DNA from: Dryobates pubescens
Lineage: Eukaryota; Chordata; Aves; Piciformes; Picidae
Direction: 5' to 3'
Length of the DNA stretch: 64,000 nucleotides
Assembly (NCBI RefSeq): GCF_014839835.1
Contig: NC_071646.1
Coordinates: forward strand, 682,001 to 746,000
Both the position numbers and the translations under genes were made by a program. The notes beneath the pieces were generated by a model. That model saw only the letters and a list, made by a program, of their open reading frames with translations. It searched no databases and had not been told where the DNA came from. Positions 34,768-44,940 of the stretch are shown here, one piece after another (the stretch's first letter is position 1; the number at the start of each line of letters is the position of its first letter).

Positions 34768-37423
34768 ATGGCAGAGAAGCAGGAGGAGCCCAGCAACACC
34801 CAGAACGGGGAAGCAGACAACGCCGAGGAGGGCGAGGAGAAGAAGAAGAAGAAGGTGAAGAGGGAGGACCTGCCTCCGTTTGAGATTGTGACAGGGTAAG
34901 AGCTCCAGGTGTGAGGTGAGGGCTGAGGGCGAGCTGGGCACGGCCACAAGGCCAGGGCTGGGTGGCTGAAGCTGCCAGCTCCAGCCAGGGCACTGCTGAG
35001 GACCCTTAAAGGCTGCAAGTACAGGAACAGAAGGAGGAACTTTGTCCCTGTGAGGGAGGACCCTGGAGCAGGCTGCCCGGGGAGGCTGTGGAGCCTCCTG
35101 CTCTGGAGACCCTCAACCCCCACCTGGAAGTGTTCCTGTGTGCCCTGCTCTGGCAGGGGGCTTGGACTGGATGCTCTCTGGAGGTCCCTTCCAGCCACTG
35201 CCAGGCTGGGATCCTGTGCTGTGGCTTTGCTGGCTGTGAAAACCTTCCCTGAGCCTTCCAGAGGAAGGATTCCCACAGGCAGGGAGGGAGGGAGGCAGGC
35301 AGGGAGGGAGATCTCCTGGCTCTGTCCAGGCAGAGCTCTTTCTGTAGTGCTGATTGATTCCCACTGCCTGCTCACGTGGGGCTGGAAGGTGCTGCCCCTG
35401 ACAAGCACTGAGTATTGATTCCTGGCCCTGATCAATGGCTCTTGTCTGAAGGTTTCTCTGCCTGTGGGTTAGGAAAGATCTCTCTGCTGTGGCTGATTTG
35501 CTTTATGGGCCTGAGGGGCAGACTCTTAAAGCCCACAGATTCAAGAGCTCCACACCCCCAGCCTGAGCCTGGCTGTCCAAACAGCCAAGCCTGCAACAGG
35601 CAGCAAGGCAGAGAGGAGCTCCTGGGGCTCCAGTGGGCCTGGCCCCTGGGAAAGGAAAGCTGTAAAGGCTCTGCTAGAAGCTGAACCCTGCCAGACACAA
35701 CTGAGAGCTGCAACGGGAAAGCAATCTCTGATCTGCTGCCTGTGAGCATCTCAGAGCACTTCCTGTAGTGGCTGCAAGATGCTCTCTGTCCTTCCTCCCT
35801 CTGCTCTCCCCCAGGAGTCAGCCCAGCAGTGCTCCCAGCCTCCAAACCCAGCCCAGCAGTGCTCCCAGCCTCTAACCCCAGCCCAGCAGTGCTCCCAGCC
35901 TCTAAGCCCAGCCCAGCAGTGCTCCCAGCCTCTAAGCCCAGCCCAGCAGTGCTCCCAGCCTCTAAGCCCAGCCCAGCAGTGCTCCCAGCCTCTAACCCCA
36001 GCCCAGCAGTGCTCCCAGCCTCTAAGCCCAGCCCAGCAGTGCTCCCAGCCTCTAAGCCCAGCCCAGCAGTGCTCCCAGCCTCCAAGCCCAGCCCAGCAGT
36101 GCTCCCAGCCTCTAAGCCCAGCCCAGCAGTTCTCCCAGCCTCCAAGCCCAGCCCAGCAGTGCTCCCAGCCTCCAAACCCAGCCCAGCAGTGCTCCCAGCC
36201 TCCAAACCCAGCCCAGCAGTGCTCCCAGCCTCCAAGCCCAGCCCAGCAGTGCTCCCAGCCTCTAAGCCCAGCCCAGCAGTGCTCCCAGCCTCTAAGCCCA
36301 GCCCAGCAGTGCTCCCAGCCTCTAACCCCAGCCCAGCAGTGCTCCCAGCCTCTAAGCCCAGCCCAGCAGTGCTCCCAGCCTCTAAGCCCAGCCCAGCAGT
36401 GCTCCCAGCCTCTAAGCCCAGCCCAGCAGTGCTCCCAGCCTCTAAGCCCAGCCCAGCATTCCTTCCAGCAGCTTGAATGCACAGCTCAGGCCAGGGTCCT
36501 GAGCTGCCTGCCAGTGCCTGAAGGGATCCTGCAGGAAGGCTGCAGAGGAACTTTTCATCAGGGGGTCTGAGCCGGGCCCAGGGGAAGGGTTTGGAGCTGA
36601 GGCAGAGCAGGGGCAGAGTGGAGCTGAGGCAGAAGTTCTTCAGCAGGAGGCTGCCGAGCCTCTGGCACAGGCTGCCCAGGGAGGCTGTGGCTGCCTCCTG
36701 CCTCGGGGTGCTCCGGGCCAGGCGGGAGGAGGGATCTGCATCCTCCTCTCAATGGCAACCGCTTTGAATCCGTGGGGAAACAACCCCCAGAGGGGCAGCC
36801 CCCTGCCCAAGAGCAGGGCCAGGGACCACCCCAGCGCCTGAAGCCTCCCCGCCCGCCCCTGAGCTGCCTCTCCGCCCCCCAGGGAGCGCCTCCCGGCCAT
36901 ATTCTTCAAGTTCCAGTTCCGGAACGTGGAGTACAGCTCGGGCAGGAACAAAACCTTCCTGTGCTACGTGCTGGAGACCCAGGGCAAGGAGTCGGCCACC
37001 TCCCGCGGCTACCTGGAGGACGAGCACGCCGCGGCGCACGCCGAGATGGCCTTCTTCAGCAGCATCCTGCCCCGCTGCGAGCCCGGCCTGCGCTACCAGG
37101 TGACCTGGTACGTGTCCTCCAGCCCCTGCGTGGCCTGCGCCGACCGCATCGCCGAGACCCTGCGGCGCAGCAGCAGCCTGCGGCTCAGCATCCTGGTCGG
37201 GAGGCTCTTCATGTGGGAGGAGCCCGAGGTGCGGGCGGCGCTGCAGCGGCTGCGGGCGGCCGGCTGCAAGCTGCGCATCATGAAGCCGCAGGACTTCGAG
37301 TACGTCTGGCAGCACTTCGTGGAGCCGGAGGAAGGGGAGGAAGCCAAAGCCTTCGTGCCCTGGGAGGACATCCAGGAGAACTTCAACTACTACGAGGAGA
37401 AGCTGGCGGAGATCCTGCAGTGA
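34768..37423 (+). CDS. APOBEC2: APOBEC2, muscle-expressed cytidine-deaminase-fold protein
   Basis: Two coding exons: 34768-34895 and 36883-37423 (phase 2); 222 residues (human 224). The join rebuilds the conserved LPPFEIVTGERLPAIFFKF. The zinc deaminase motif is intact: H95-A-E97 and P124-C125-V-A-C128, with VTWYVSSSPC before it, followed by ILVGRLFMWEEPE, KLRIMKPQDFEYVW and a C-terminus ending EKLAEILQ. APOBEC2 keeps the AID/APOBEC fold but has no well-established deaminase activity; it is reported as a muscle chromatin or RNA-binding regulator. The N-terminal tail (1-34) is acidic and then strongly basic (KKKKKVKR, 25-32), unlike the human tail. Intron 1 (2.0 kb) contains a CR1, a 21-unit minisatellite and another CR1. 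A donor (gtgagt) lies just 7 bases after the stop, so a separate 3'UTR exon is likely. Confidence 0.97.
35040..35215 (+). mobile_element. CR1 LINE 3' fragment in APOBEC2 intron 1
   Basis: Sense CR1: 'ctggagcaggctgcccgg', 'cacctggaagtgttcctg', 'gcttggactggatgctctc', 'ggaggtcccttccagcc'. Confidence 0.85.
35812..36465. repeat. Minisatellite, exact 30-bp unit, 21 full copies
   Basis: Twenty-one units of exactly 30 bp run from 35821 to 36450 with partial flanks. The first 20 bases (GCCCAGCAGTGCTCCCAGCC) are constant apart from one G-to-T change in unit 11. The last 10 vary among four types: tccaaaccca (A), tctaacccca (B), tctaagccca (C) and tccaagccca (D). The order is A B C C C B C C D C D A A D C C B C C C C. 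Because 30 is a multiple of 3, four frames stay open for over 200 codons; these are not genes. The array lies wholly within APOBEC2 intron 1. Confidence 0.98.
36490..36745 (+). mobile_element. CR1 LINE 3' fragment in APOBEC2 intron 1
   Basis: Sense CR1 of the subfamily also seen at 37735 and 42065: 'ggatcctgcaggaaggctgc', 'gggtttggagctgaggc', 'ggctgtggctgcctcctgcc'. Confidence 0.85.
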
Positions 37424-37734
37424 GGCTCCCGTGAGTGAGGGCTTCCCCCGGCCCCCGCCGCCGGGGCAGGCTCCTGGTTGCCTCCGGGGCACAGCCCGGG
37501 GCCGGCTCGGCTGCTGCTGCCCTCGCACCTCCCCGGCTGGGCCGGACCTGAGCGCTGCGGATAGCCTCAGGCAGGACCCTTCGGGGGGGGAAGTCCACGC
37601 TGCGAGAGGCAGCAAGGCTCTGAGGCTCCTCCTCAGCAGCCACTAAAGGGATTTTGAGCTCTTCTCTCCTCAAACTTCCCAGCAACAAAGAAGGGGCAGC
37701 AGGAGCAGCTCTTTGCTCCCCACACACCTAGAGA

Positions 37735-38090
37735 AGGCTCCAGGGGCACCTCAGAGCTGCTGCCAGGACCTGGAGGGATCCTGCAGGAAGGCTGCAGAGA
37801 GACTTCTGCTGAGGGGGTCTGAGGCAGGCCAGGGGGAAGGGTTTGGAGCTGAGGCAGAGCAGGGGCAGAGTGGAGCTGAGGAAGAAGTTCCTCAGCAGGA
37901 GGCTGCTGAGCCTCTGGCACAGGCTGCCCAGGGAGGCTGTGGCTGCCTCCTGCCTGGGGGTGCTCAGGGCCAGGCTGGATGAGGCCCTGAGCAGCTGAGC
38001 CCAGCTGAGAGCTGTCCCTGGTGGGGAGGTTGGAGCAGCTGAGCTCTGAGCTCCCTTCCAACCTGAGCCCCTCTGTGACTCTCTGATGTT
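37735..38090 (+). mobile_element. CR1 LINE 3' end, well preserved
   Basis: Sense CR1: 'aaggctccaggggcacctc', 'gctgccaggacctggaggg', 'gaagaagttcctcagcagg', tail 'cttccaacctgagcccc'. Over about 250 bp it looks almost identical to the copy at 42065, so both probably belong to a recently active subfamily. Confidence 0.92.
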
Positions 38091-38552
38091 GAGGATGGAA
38101 GGAAGCAGCAAGAGGGATGCAGGGAAAGGGGATTCCTCCCAGCCCCCAAAGTCTGCCCTCTAGAAACAGGAAAGGAAAGCCCCAGAGCTGCTGCCAGGGG
38201 CACTGAAGTCACTCATGTAGGGCAGAAAACATGGAAGCACTTAGAGCTCCTAACTTCTCTCTCTCTTTCCATCCTCAGGACCAATTCAGAGCTGATCTCT
38301 GGGGAGGTTAACAGCCTCCCACTCCTGGGGCATTCCTGCTGCCCAGAGCTCTGATGTCAGCAGGAGGCAATAACCAACTGGTGGAAGACTAAGCCCTGCT
38401 GGCCTGCAAATACATGGACAGCACAGACCTGTGTCCTCTGGGATTGTTTTGGTTTCTTTTGTTCCTCCCCTGCCCCAGTCCAGCCTCTGCTGCCAGGAAG
38501 AAAGGTCACAGATGATGGAAGTGGTCCCTGCCCTGCCCAGCTCTGCTCATAG

Positions 38553-38800
38553 CACCACAGAATGGCTCAGGCTGGAAGGGACCTCAGGGAACATCTCCTC
38601 CCCCCAGCCCAGGCTGCTCAGGGTCTCACCCAGCCTGGCCCTGAACACCCCCAGGCAGGAGGCAGCCACAGCCTCCCTGGGCAGCCTGGGCCAGAGCCTC
38701 CCCAGCCTGGTACTGAAGAACTTCTCCCTCAGCTCCAGCCTGACCCTGCTCTGCTCAGCTCCAGACCCTTCCCCCTGGGCCTGCTGGCACCATGCTGGGT
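38553..38800 (-). mobile_element. CR1 LINE 3' end
   Basis: Antisense CR1: 'cacagaatggctcaggctgg', 'gggacctcagggaacatc', 'ggaggcagccacagcctcc', 'aagaacttctccctcagctc'. Confidence 0.9.
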
Positions 38801-39128
38801 GGCTGAAGCCCTGAAGGAGCTGGGCTGCAGGGAGGGCTGAAGGCCTCAGCTGCTGGCACCACTGGCTGGGGAAGGCTTTAGAAGGGAGCTGCCAGCCAGC
38901 TGAGTGCACTCAGAAAGCACAGGCAGGGGAAAGAAAGAGACTGCAGAGGATGAAAACCAAACCCCCAAAGGTTTCCCTCCTCAGTGCTCAGAGCTGTGTT
39001 CAGACTGGGGCTGACTTCTCTGCTCCAAACCATGGTGGGAGCCTTAGGTACTTGGTTTCAAAGACAGCAGACACCCTCTGCCCCTGAGCAGTGGTGCCTG
39101 GGAGGGGACACTGGGAAGAGCAAAGTGA

Positions 39129-39134
39129 AATAAA
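39129..39134 (+). terminator. APOBEC2: Candidate poly(A) signal of APOBEC2 (AATAAA)
   Basis: AATAAA in the sequence aaagtgaaataaaagtgg, the first sense AATAAA after the APOBEC2 stop. Confidence 0.45.
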
Positions 39135-39339
39135 AGTGGAAGTCAAGGGGCAAAGGCTCCAGCAGTGCTCATTGCTGCCTCTGTGTCTGCCAGAGCTCCT
39201 GAGCCCAGCTGCCAAGTCCTGGCACAGCCAGGGATGAAGCCCTGGGTGGCTCAGGGGGATCAGAAGGGAGAGTCAGGATATGCCTAAAGCACTGCAGAGT
39301 GGGAGGCAGAGAGGGGGCAGGGGCAGACCCAGAGCCCTT

Positions 39340-39960
39340 GGACTGTTTGGGTTGGCAGAACCTTGGAGCTCCCCCAGCCCAACCCTCCTCTGGCTCTGCC
39401 CAGGCTGGGGCTGAGCCAAGGCCTCAGCACCACAGCTCTGTGGCTTTGAAACCCCTCCAGGGATAAGGACCCTGCCACCTCCCTGGGCAGCCTGGGCCAG
39501 GCTTGGAGACCCCTTCCAGGGCAGAAGTTTCTGCTAATGCCCAACCTCAGCCTCCCCTGCTGCAACCTGAGGCCATTGCCTCTTGCTCTGCCCCTTGGAG
39601 AAGAGCCCAACCCCCCCTGGCTCCAGGCTCCTTGCAGCTCACATCCTTCAGCCTCTACCCATGGCCCCTGGGCCTGGCTCCAGCCACCCTCAGCAAGTCC
39701 CTCTGCAGCCTTCCTGCAGGATCCCTTCAGCTACTGGAGGGCAGCTCCAAGGTCCCCCTGGAGCCTTCTCTGCAGGCTGCACAGCCCCAGCCCCCTCCCA
39801 GCAGAGCTGCTCCAGCCCTGGGAGCACCTCTGGGGCCTCCTCTGGGCTCTCTCCACAGCTCTGAGTCCTCCTGCTGGGGACCCCAGAGCTGGAGGCAGGA
39901 TTGGAGGTGAGGTCTGAGCAGAGAGAGCCAAGGGGCAGAGTCCCCTCTGCTGCCCACAGC
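39340..39960 (-). mobile_element. CR1 LINE, longer diverged antisense fragment
   Basis: The antisense CR1 3' region (tgtttgggttggcagaacc, 'cctccctgggcagcctggg') continues leftward in CR1 coordinates into 'ggaccccagagctggaggca' and 'ggtgaggtctgagcagag', which match the region upstream of the 3' end. It is older and more diverged than the neighbouring copies. Confidence 0.75.
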
Positions 39961-40110
39961 TGCCTGCTGGGCTGCAGGGCACTGCTGGCTCCTGGGAGCT
40001 GCTCAGCACCCAGCAGCCCCAAGGCCCTTTCCCAGAGGGACTCCCACCCTGCCCCCAGCAAGCCCACCCTTGAGAGCTCAGCACTCCAAGCTCCTCTTTG
40101 TCTCACCAAG

Positions 40111-40116
40111 TTTATT
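40111..40116 (-). terminator. OARD1: Candidate poly(A) signal of OARD1 (AATAAA on minus)
   Basis: TTTATT on the plus strand, i.e. AATAAA in the OARD1 sense, about 1.1 kb past the OARD1 stop. It gives an inferred 3'UTR of about 41194-40095, convergent with APOBEC2. Confidence 0.5.
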
Positions 40117-41194
40117 TCTGTGCCAGGGGTGTACTTAGCTACCACAACCCCCCAGAGCCAGGGGGACAGGAGGCAGCCATGGGACAGGGGAGCAGCAGTG
40201 GTGAAGCTCCTGAAGACACAAAGAGGATTTGCAGAGCAAAGAAACCACAAGAAGAGAGAGGAGGCCACAGGAGAAACCACTGCAGCCCTGCCAGCCAGGG
40301 AGCAGCAATCAGCAGTGGGCCACAAGCTTCCCTCTGCCCTCCTTTAGCTTACCCAACACAGCAGCACTGCTCTGGGCACACAGTGGGAGAGGGCAAAAGG
40401 ATCTGCTGTGAAGGGAGGGTGGAAAGGGCCAGCAAGGCAATGAGGGGGAGGGGAGAGGGTGGCAGCTGTGGAGCCAGCCCTGCACACCTCAAGTGTCTGC
40501 CAAGGACTGACTGCCTCTGCTGCTGGTGCCATCAGAGCTCAGCCCCAGCACAGCCATGGCAGCCCCAAAGCCTCCCCAGCCCCTTGGCCAGCCTCAGACC
40601 AAGCCCCTGGGACAAAGTGCACCCCAAGGTGCTCTGAGGCACCTGCAGCATTCCCCTCCCAGCCCAGCTCTGCCCTTGGCCACTGCCACAGCTGTGCCAA
40701 GCTCCCCTCTGCCAGCTCAGCACCTCCCAGGGGGGCAGGGAGGGCACTGTCCCAGCAGAACACTGCACTGGTGCCCAGAACAGAGAGTCCTGTGAAGAGC
40801 AGAGGCAGCAAAGTGCAGGCCAGGGGTGAGCAGGGCAGGGCTTGAGGCAGGTCAGGCTCCAGAGCATCACCAACCCCAAGCAGAGGGCAGCAAAGCCAAG
40901 CAGCAGGCAGCTCCAGCTCCACCCAGCAGGGAGCTGAGGGCTCTGGAGCAGGCAGCTGCTTCGTGGGGGAGCAGTGACATCTGCTGGGCTGCTGGGACAG
41001 GCTGGGGGCTCCCTGAGGGCTGCCACAGCTCTCCTGCCTCCCTCACAGGCTCCTGAGCTGCTCTGCAGTTGGGTTTTGCTGCTGCAAGCCGCTGGCAGCA
41101 CAGGAGAGAGCAGTGCTCAGCCTGCAGCTCTCTCCTCCTTCACAGGGCTCCCCTCCTGGCAGCAGGGCAGGGGAGGCTGTGCCAGCTCCCTGCC

Positions 41195-43276
41195 TCACAG
41201 AGTGTACACTGTGATGTTGATGTCTGTGCCCTCAAACACCTCCCCCAGGATTGCTGAGACTTTGCTCCACTCCAGGCCATCAAGTCCACATCCAATCCTG
41301 GAAAAGGAGACACCAGAGCAGCTGTCAGAGCCTCCCCTGGAGCCTGCCACCAGCAGCCACAGCCTCAGGCAGCTGCAGCTCTGTGTGGCACCAAGCAGCT
41401 CACAACCAGCACCTTCAACACTGGGGTCAGGATTGGGCCCCTCTCTACAAGGGAACTGAGGTGCTGGAGAAGATCCAGGGAAGGGCAACAGCCTCCCTGG
41501 AGGTGTTCAGGGCCAGGCTGGAGGAGGCCCTGAGCAGCCTGTGCTGGGGGGAGGGGTCCCTGCCCAGGGGCTGGAGCTGGCTGAGCTCTGGGGTCCCTCC
41601 CAACCCTCCTGTGACTCTCCAGGGAATCCTGGAGCCCTGCAGGCCCTCAGGCTCTCACCTGGGCATGCAAATGTCAGTGACTCCATTGTTCAGGCAGTGA
41701 GCCTTCATGGCCTCTAGACTCTGCCTCATGCTGTCATATGTTGGCTTGTGAGAAACCTTCTTCTTTGTGATCTAAACACAAAGGTTAAAGAGTTCAGCTC
41801 TGGCCTGAGCACCACAGGCTGCTCTCTGCCCCACACCCCCAGACCTCACCCTCCAGAGCTGCTGCTGTGGAGAGAACAAAGACCTGGGGAAGGAGCTGTG
41901 TGCCACAGGAGGGTTCAGCAGCTGGGGCTGACCACTCAGAGCTTAGATCTCAACACAGGAGACAGCTTGGCTGCTCCTCAGAGCAGCACTGCAGCCACCC
42001 TTCTCACATCTCTTTATTTACAGAAGCCTTCCCAGGGTTGCTGCAGCTCTCACCAGGCACAGAGTGGTTTGGGGTGGAAGGGACTTGTGCTGTGGGCACA
42101 GGCTGAGGGGGCTGGGGCTGTGCAGCCTGCAGAGGAGAAGGCTCCAGGGGCACCTCAGAGCTGCTGCCAGGACCTGGAGGGATCCTGCAGGAAGGCTGCA
42201 GAGAGACTTCTCCTGAGGGGGTCTGAGCCAGGCCCAGGGGGAAGGGTTTGGAGCTGAGGCAGAGCAGGGGCAGAGTGGAGCTGAGGAAGAAGTTCCTCAG
42301 CAGGAGGCTGCTGAGCCTCTGGCACAGGCTGCCCAGGGAGGCTGTGGCTGCCTCCTGCCTGGGGGTGCTCAGGGCCAGGCTGGATGAGGCCCTGAGCAGC
42401 TGAGCCCAGCTGAGAGCTGTCCCTGGGCAGGGTGGGGAGGTTGGAGCAGCTGAGCTCTGAGCTCCCCCTTACCAGGTAGTAGATGTATCGCTGCTCCCTC
42501 TGCAGCACGGCCACCTCCCCTGTCCTCTTCTCTGCAGGGCACACAGGGGACCTTCACTCCAGCTGCCCTCCACTCCCTCATCCTCCCTGCACCCCGAGGA
42601 GCTCGGGACACCCTTCCTGCAGGCAGGCAGGGCTCTCCCCCCAGCTCCTGACTCACTCTGCTCCAGCAGCTCCTGCACGCCTCCGAACCTCTTCTTGAAG
42701 AGCAGGGCGATGCCGGCGCCCATGCGGCAGTCCTCGCTGATGCAGTGCGCCAGGGCCGCCGTGCCCGGGCACGAGAAGAGGTCTCCCTTCACTGACTTGA
42801 TCTGCAAGACACCCCCGGCGGCAGGGGGAGCACAGCCCGGCTCGGAGCGCGGCTCGGAGCGCTGCTGGGCCCGCAGGGAGCCTCCGAGCCCGGGCAGGGC
42901 GAGCGCCGGGCAGCGAGGGGCAGCTCGGAGCCCGGCTGCAAGCCGAGGCCAGGCCAGCAGGGAGCTCGACAGAGGCAGTGCTCAGAGTGACGGAATGGGG
43001 AGCACCGCTGGGTCAGTGCACAGCTCAGCACACCAGCAGCATCGCTGCCCCCACACACTGATCTGTGCTGCTGCACCGCCTCTGCCTGGCTGCACACAGC
43101 CGCGGGGAAGGCAGCGGCAGCAGCCCCTGCCCTGCAGAGCCACACGCAGCAGCCAGCTGCCAGCCCGCGGGGGGACAGCCGAGGCTCTCTGCACAGCCAC
43201 ACAGCACAGCAGCACCCCAGGGAAGCCATTTCCTACGCACTCTCTCCTCCTGATCCGTGGAGAAGTGGGTGGCCAT
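41195..43276 (-). CDS. OARD1: OARD1 (TARG1), O-acyl-ADP-ribose / ADP-ribosyl-glutamate hydrolase
   Basis: Five coding exons on the minus strand: 43276-43241, 42801-42657, 42531-42473, 41771-41659 and 41297-41195 (phases 0, 1, 0, 2); 151 residues (human 152). It is a macrodomain: [10 protein letters not shown] (about 16-25), [20 protein letters not shown] (28-47), GEVAVL, YIYYLITKKK with the catalytic lysine K83 (human K84), and [12 protein letters not shown] with the catalytic aspartate D124 (human D125). The enzyme removes ADP-ribose from glutamate and aspartate of modified proteins and deacylates O-acyl-ADP-ribose. An upstream acceptor places a noncoding exon before the start exon (43241-43308). 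The first donor (AGA|gtgcgt) is weak but is the only one that keeps the frame to the conserved core. It shares a divergent promoter with NFYA. Confidence 0.96.
41445..41625 (+). mobile_element. CR1 LINE 3' fragment in OARD1 intron 4
   Basis: CR1 in plus orientation, antisense to OARD1: 'acaagggaactgaggtgctgg', 'ggaggtgttcagggccagg', 'gctctggggtccctccc'. Confidence 0.7.
42065..42455 (+). mobile_element. CR1 LINE 3' end in OARD1 intron 3
   Basis: CR1 in plus orientation, antisense to OARD1, close in sequence to 37735-38090: 'gaaggctccaggggcacctc', 'agagacttctcctgaggg', 'gatgaggccctgagcagc'. It ends about 18 bp from the OARD1 exon ending at 42473. Confidence 0.92.
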
Positions 43277-43499
43277 GGTAACGTGGGCCGTGGCGAAGGC
43301 TCCCGGGGCTGCAAAGGTGACAGAGAAGAGAGTTATTAGGAAGCCCAAAGGAGGCACTGGGGAGGTCAGGCTGGGGAGCAGGCTGAGCCTGCTCTCTCCA
43401 GGGACAGGCGGGGATGAAGACACCCCCTGAGGACGAGGGGAGGGCCCGCAGAGCGCGGTGCAAGCACACACAGCTCCGGCCCACGAGGCACCGGCAGGC

Positions 43500-44260
43500 C
43501 TCAAGCCAGCACCACCGCACCGTGGGCAGCCGCTGGCCTTCAAGTGACCCCCGTCCCGCCGGGAAACCCCTCAGCAGGCCAGACCCGCGGGCACGCTGCG
43601 AAGAAGGAGCCAGCGGGCCGGCGCTGGAGCCACGAAGACCCTCCCGAGCGCTGCCAACATCGGCACCGGCACAGCGCTGCCCCGGCGGCCCGGCGCTCGC
43701 GCCAAGATGGCGGCCGCGGCCTGCCTGCCGCCCCTCTAGCCGGCCGGAGGCTGCCTCTCTATGGTGGCCGCCCAGAACATTCCGGAGCCCACCCCTCGCC
43801 CGCGGCGCGCAAAGCCGAGCTGGGGCCGGGCCCGGAAGTGGGGGGCGTGGCTCGGGCGGCGCTTGCGCACCGCTGGCCGCGGTAGGCCTCGCGCCGCCCG
43901 CGGCGCAGGCGCAGTAGCCACGGGCGGGCGGGACGCGGGTGGGCGGCGCCTGGCGCTCAGGGCCGCGCGGAGGGAGGCGGAGCGGGCCGGGGCCAGCTCG
44001 GCCGTGCGCCTGCGCCGCCCCTGCCCGCCCCCTCCCCTCGCCTTTGTTCGGGGTTGGGCGCCATTTTGCGCGGCGGCCGAGTGCCGGCGCTGATTGGGTT
44101 TCGGGGGCCGGTAGCGGAGCCAATCAGCGCGGGACCCGAACCGGGGGAGCGAGGCACGGTGAGTGCGAGCAGCCAATATGGAGCCCCCGAGCGCCGGCCC
44201 CAGCGCCGGGATTGGCGGGGCCGAGTGACCAGTCAGGAGGCCGCTCCAGGGCCGGGGCCG
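43500..44260. promoter_or_regulatory. NFYA: Divergent CpG-island promoter of OARD1 (-) and NFYA (+)
   Basis: A dense CpG island without a TATA box. Visible motifs are a YY1-type CAAGATGGCGGC (43703-43714), an ETS-type CCGGAAGTG (43832-43840), GCGCCATTTTG (about 44057-44067) and four CCAAT boxes: ATTGG 44093-44097, CCAAT 44120-44124, CCAAT 44173-44177 and ATTGG 44211-44215. The noncoding NFYA exon 1 probably ends at 44158 (CACG|gtgagtg), so the last two CCAAT boxes would lie just inside intron 1. The product of NFYA is the CCAAT-contacting subunit of NF-Y, so feedback on its own promoter is plausible. Confidence 0.8.
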
Positions 44261-44688
44261 GCCGGGCGCGGGGGAAGGCGAAGGGGACGCGGCCCGGGCC
44301 CGGCTCCGCCGCGGGCGGGGGGGGGACGCCGGCAGGAGAGGGCCCGGGACGGGGCGGGCGCGGCGCGGCGGGAGGCGCGGGGCAGGGGGCGGCAGCCGTG
44401 CCGGGGGGAGCGGGGCTGCGGCCGGCGCCTGCGAGGGGAGCTGCGCGGCGGGCCCGGCCTCCCGCGGCGCCGCCAGGCCGTGCCCGTGCGGGCCGCTGGG
44501 GCGGCAGGCGGCGGGGCCCCGCCCTCCACCGGCCGGGCGGGGGGAGCGGAGCGGCAGAGCCTCCCGCCGGCGCTGCTGACGGATGGGCCGCGGGCGGCGG
44601 GGGCTGCCCCTCCTCCTCCTCCTCCCCCCCCGCCTTTTCCCCGCCTCGCCCGGGGCGGGGGGGGGGAGCCGCCGGCGAGGGTGCGCCC

Positions 44689-44940
44689 GCAGCGGGTCCC
44701 TGCCGCCGCCTCCTGCCCCCGGGGGAGCGGACCCGGATCGGGGCCCTCCCGCAGCGGGTCCCTGCCGCCGCCTCCTGCCCCCGGGGGAGCGGACCCGGAT
44801 CGGGGCCCTCCCGCAGCGGGTCCCTGCCGCCGCCTCCTGCCCCCGGGGGAGCGGACCCGGATCGGGGCCCTCCCGCAGCGGGTCCCTGCCGCCGCCTCCT
44901 GCCCCCGGGGGAGCGGATCCGGATCGGGGTCCTCCCGCGG
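44689..44940. repeat. NFYA: 62-bp tandem repeat, 4 copies, in NFYA intron 1
   Basis: Four nearly identical 62-bp units start GCAGCGGGTCCCTGCCGCCG (44689, 44751, 44813, 44875) and end in a GGATCGGGGCCCTCCC-like segment. The last unit has two or three substitutions. A 62-bp period shifts frame each unit, which explains the long open frames on both strands here. Downstream of the donor at 44158 this would be intronic, though an alternative first exon cannot be excluded. Confidence 0.95.

Larger units (their letters stand above)
37424..39150 (+). other. APOBEC2: Probable APOBEC2 3'UTR, split by an intron (37431-38278)
   Basis: A donor lies at 37431 (CCC|gtgagtg), 7 bases past the stop. A pyrimidine-rich acceptor (ctctctctttccatcctcag, ending 38278) precedes a region ending near the sense AATAAA at 39129-39134. 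The last exon would then be entirely untranslated (about 38279-39150) and include an antisense CR1. The junction is too close to the stop to provoke nonsense-mediated decay. Confidence 0.5.

Noticed and set aside
35821-36450. Possible CRISPR-like array of 30-bp repeats
   Set aside because: There are no unique spacers between the repeats; the units are directly tandem, and the setting is a vertebrate intron.
35432-36482. Open frames of over 200 codons on both strands encoding decapeptide repeats
   Set aside because: The 30-bp unit is a multiple of three and stop-free in several frames at once. It lies in APOBEC2 intron 1 and lacks splice-flanked, conserved sequence.
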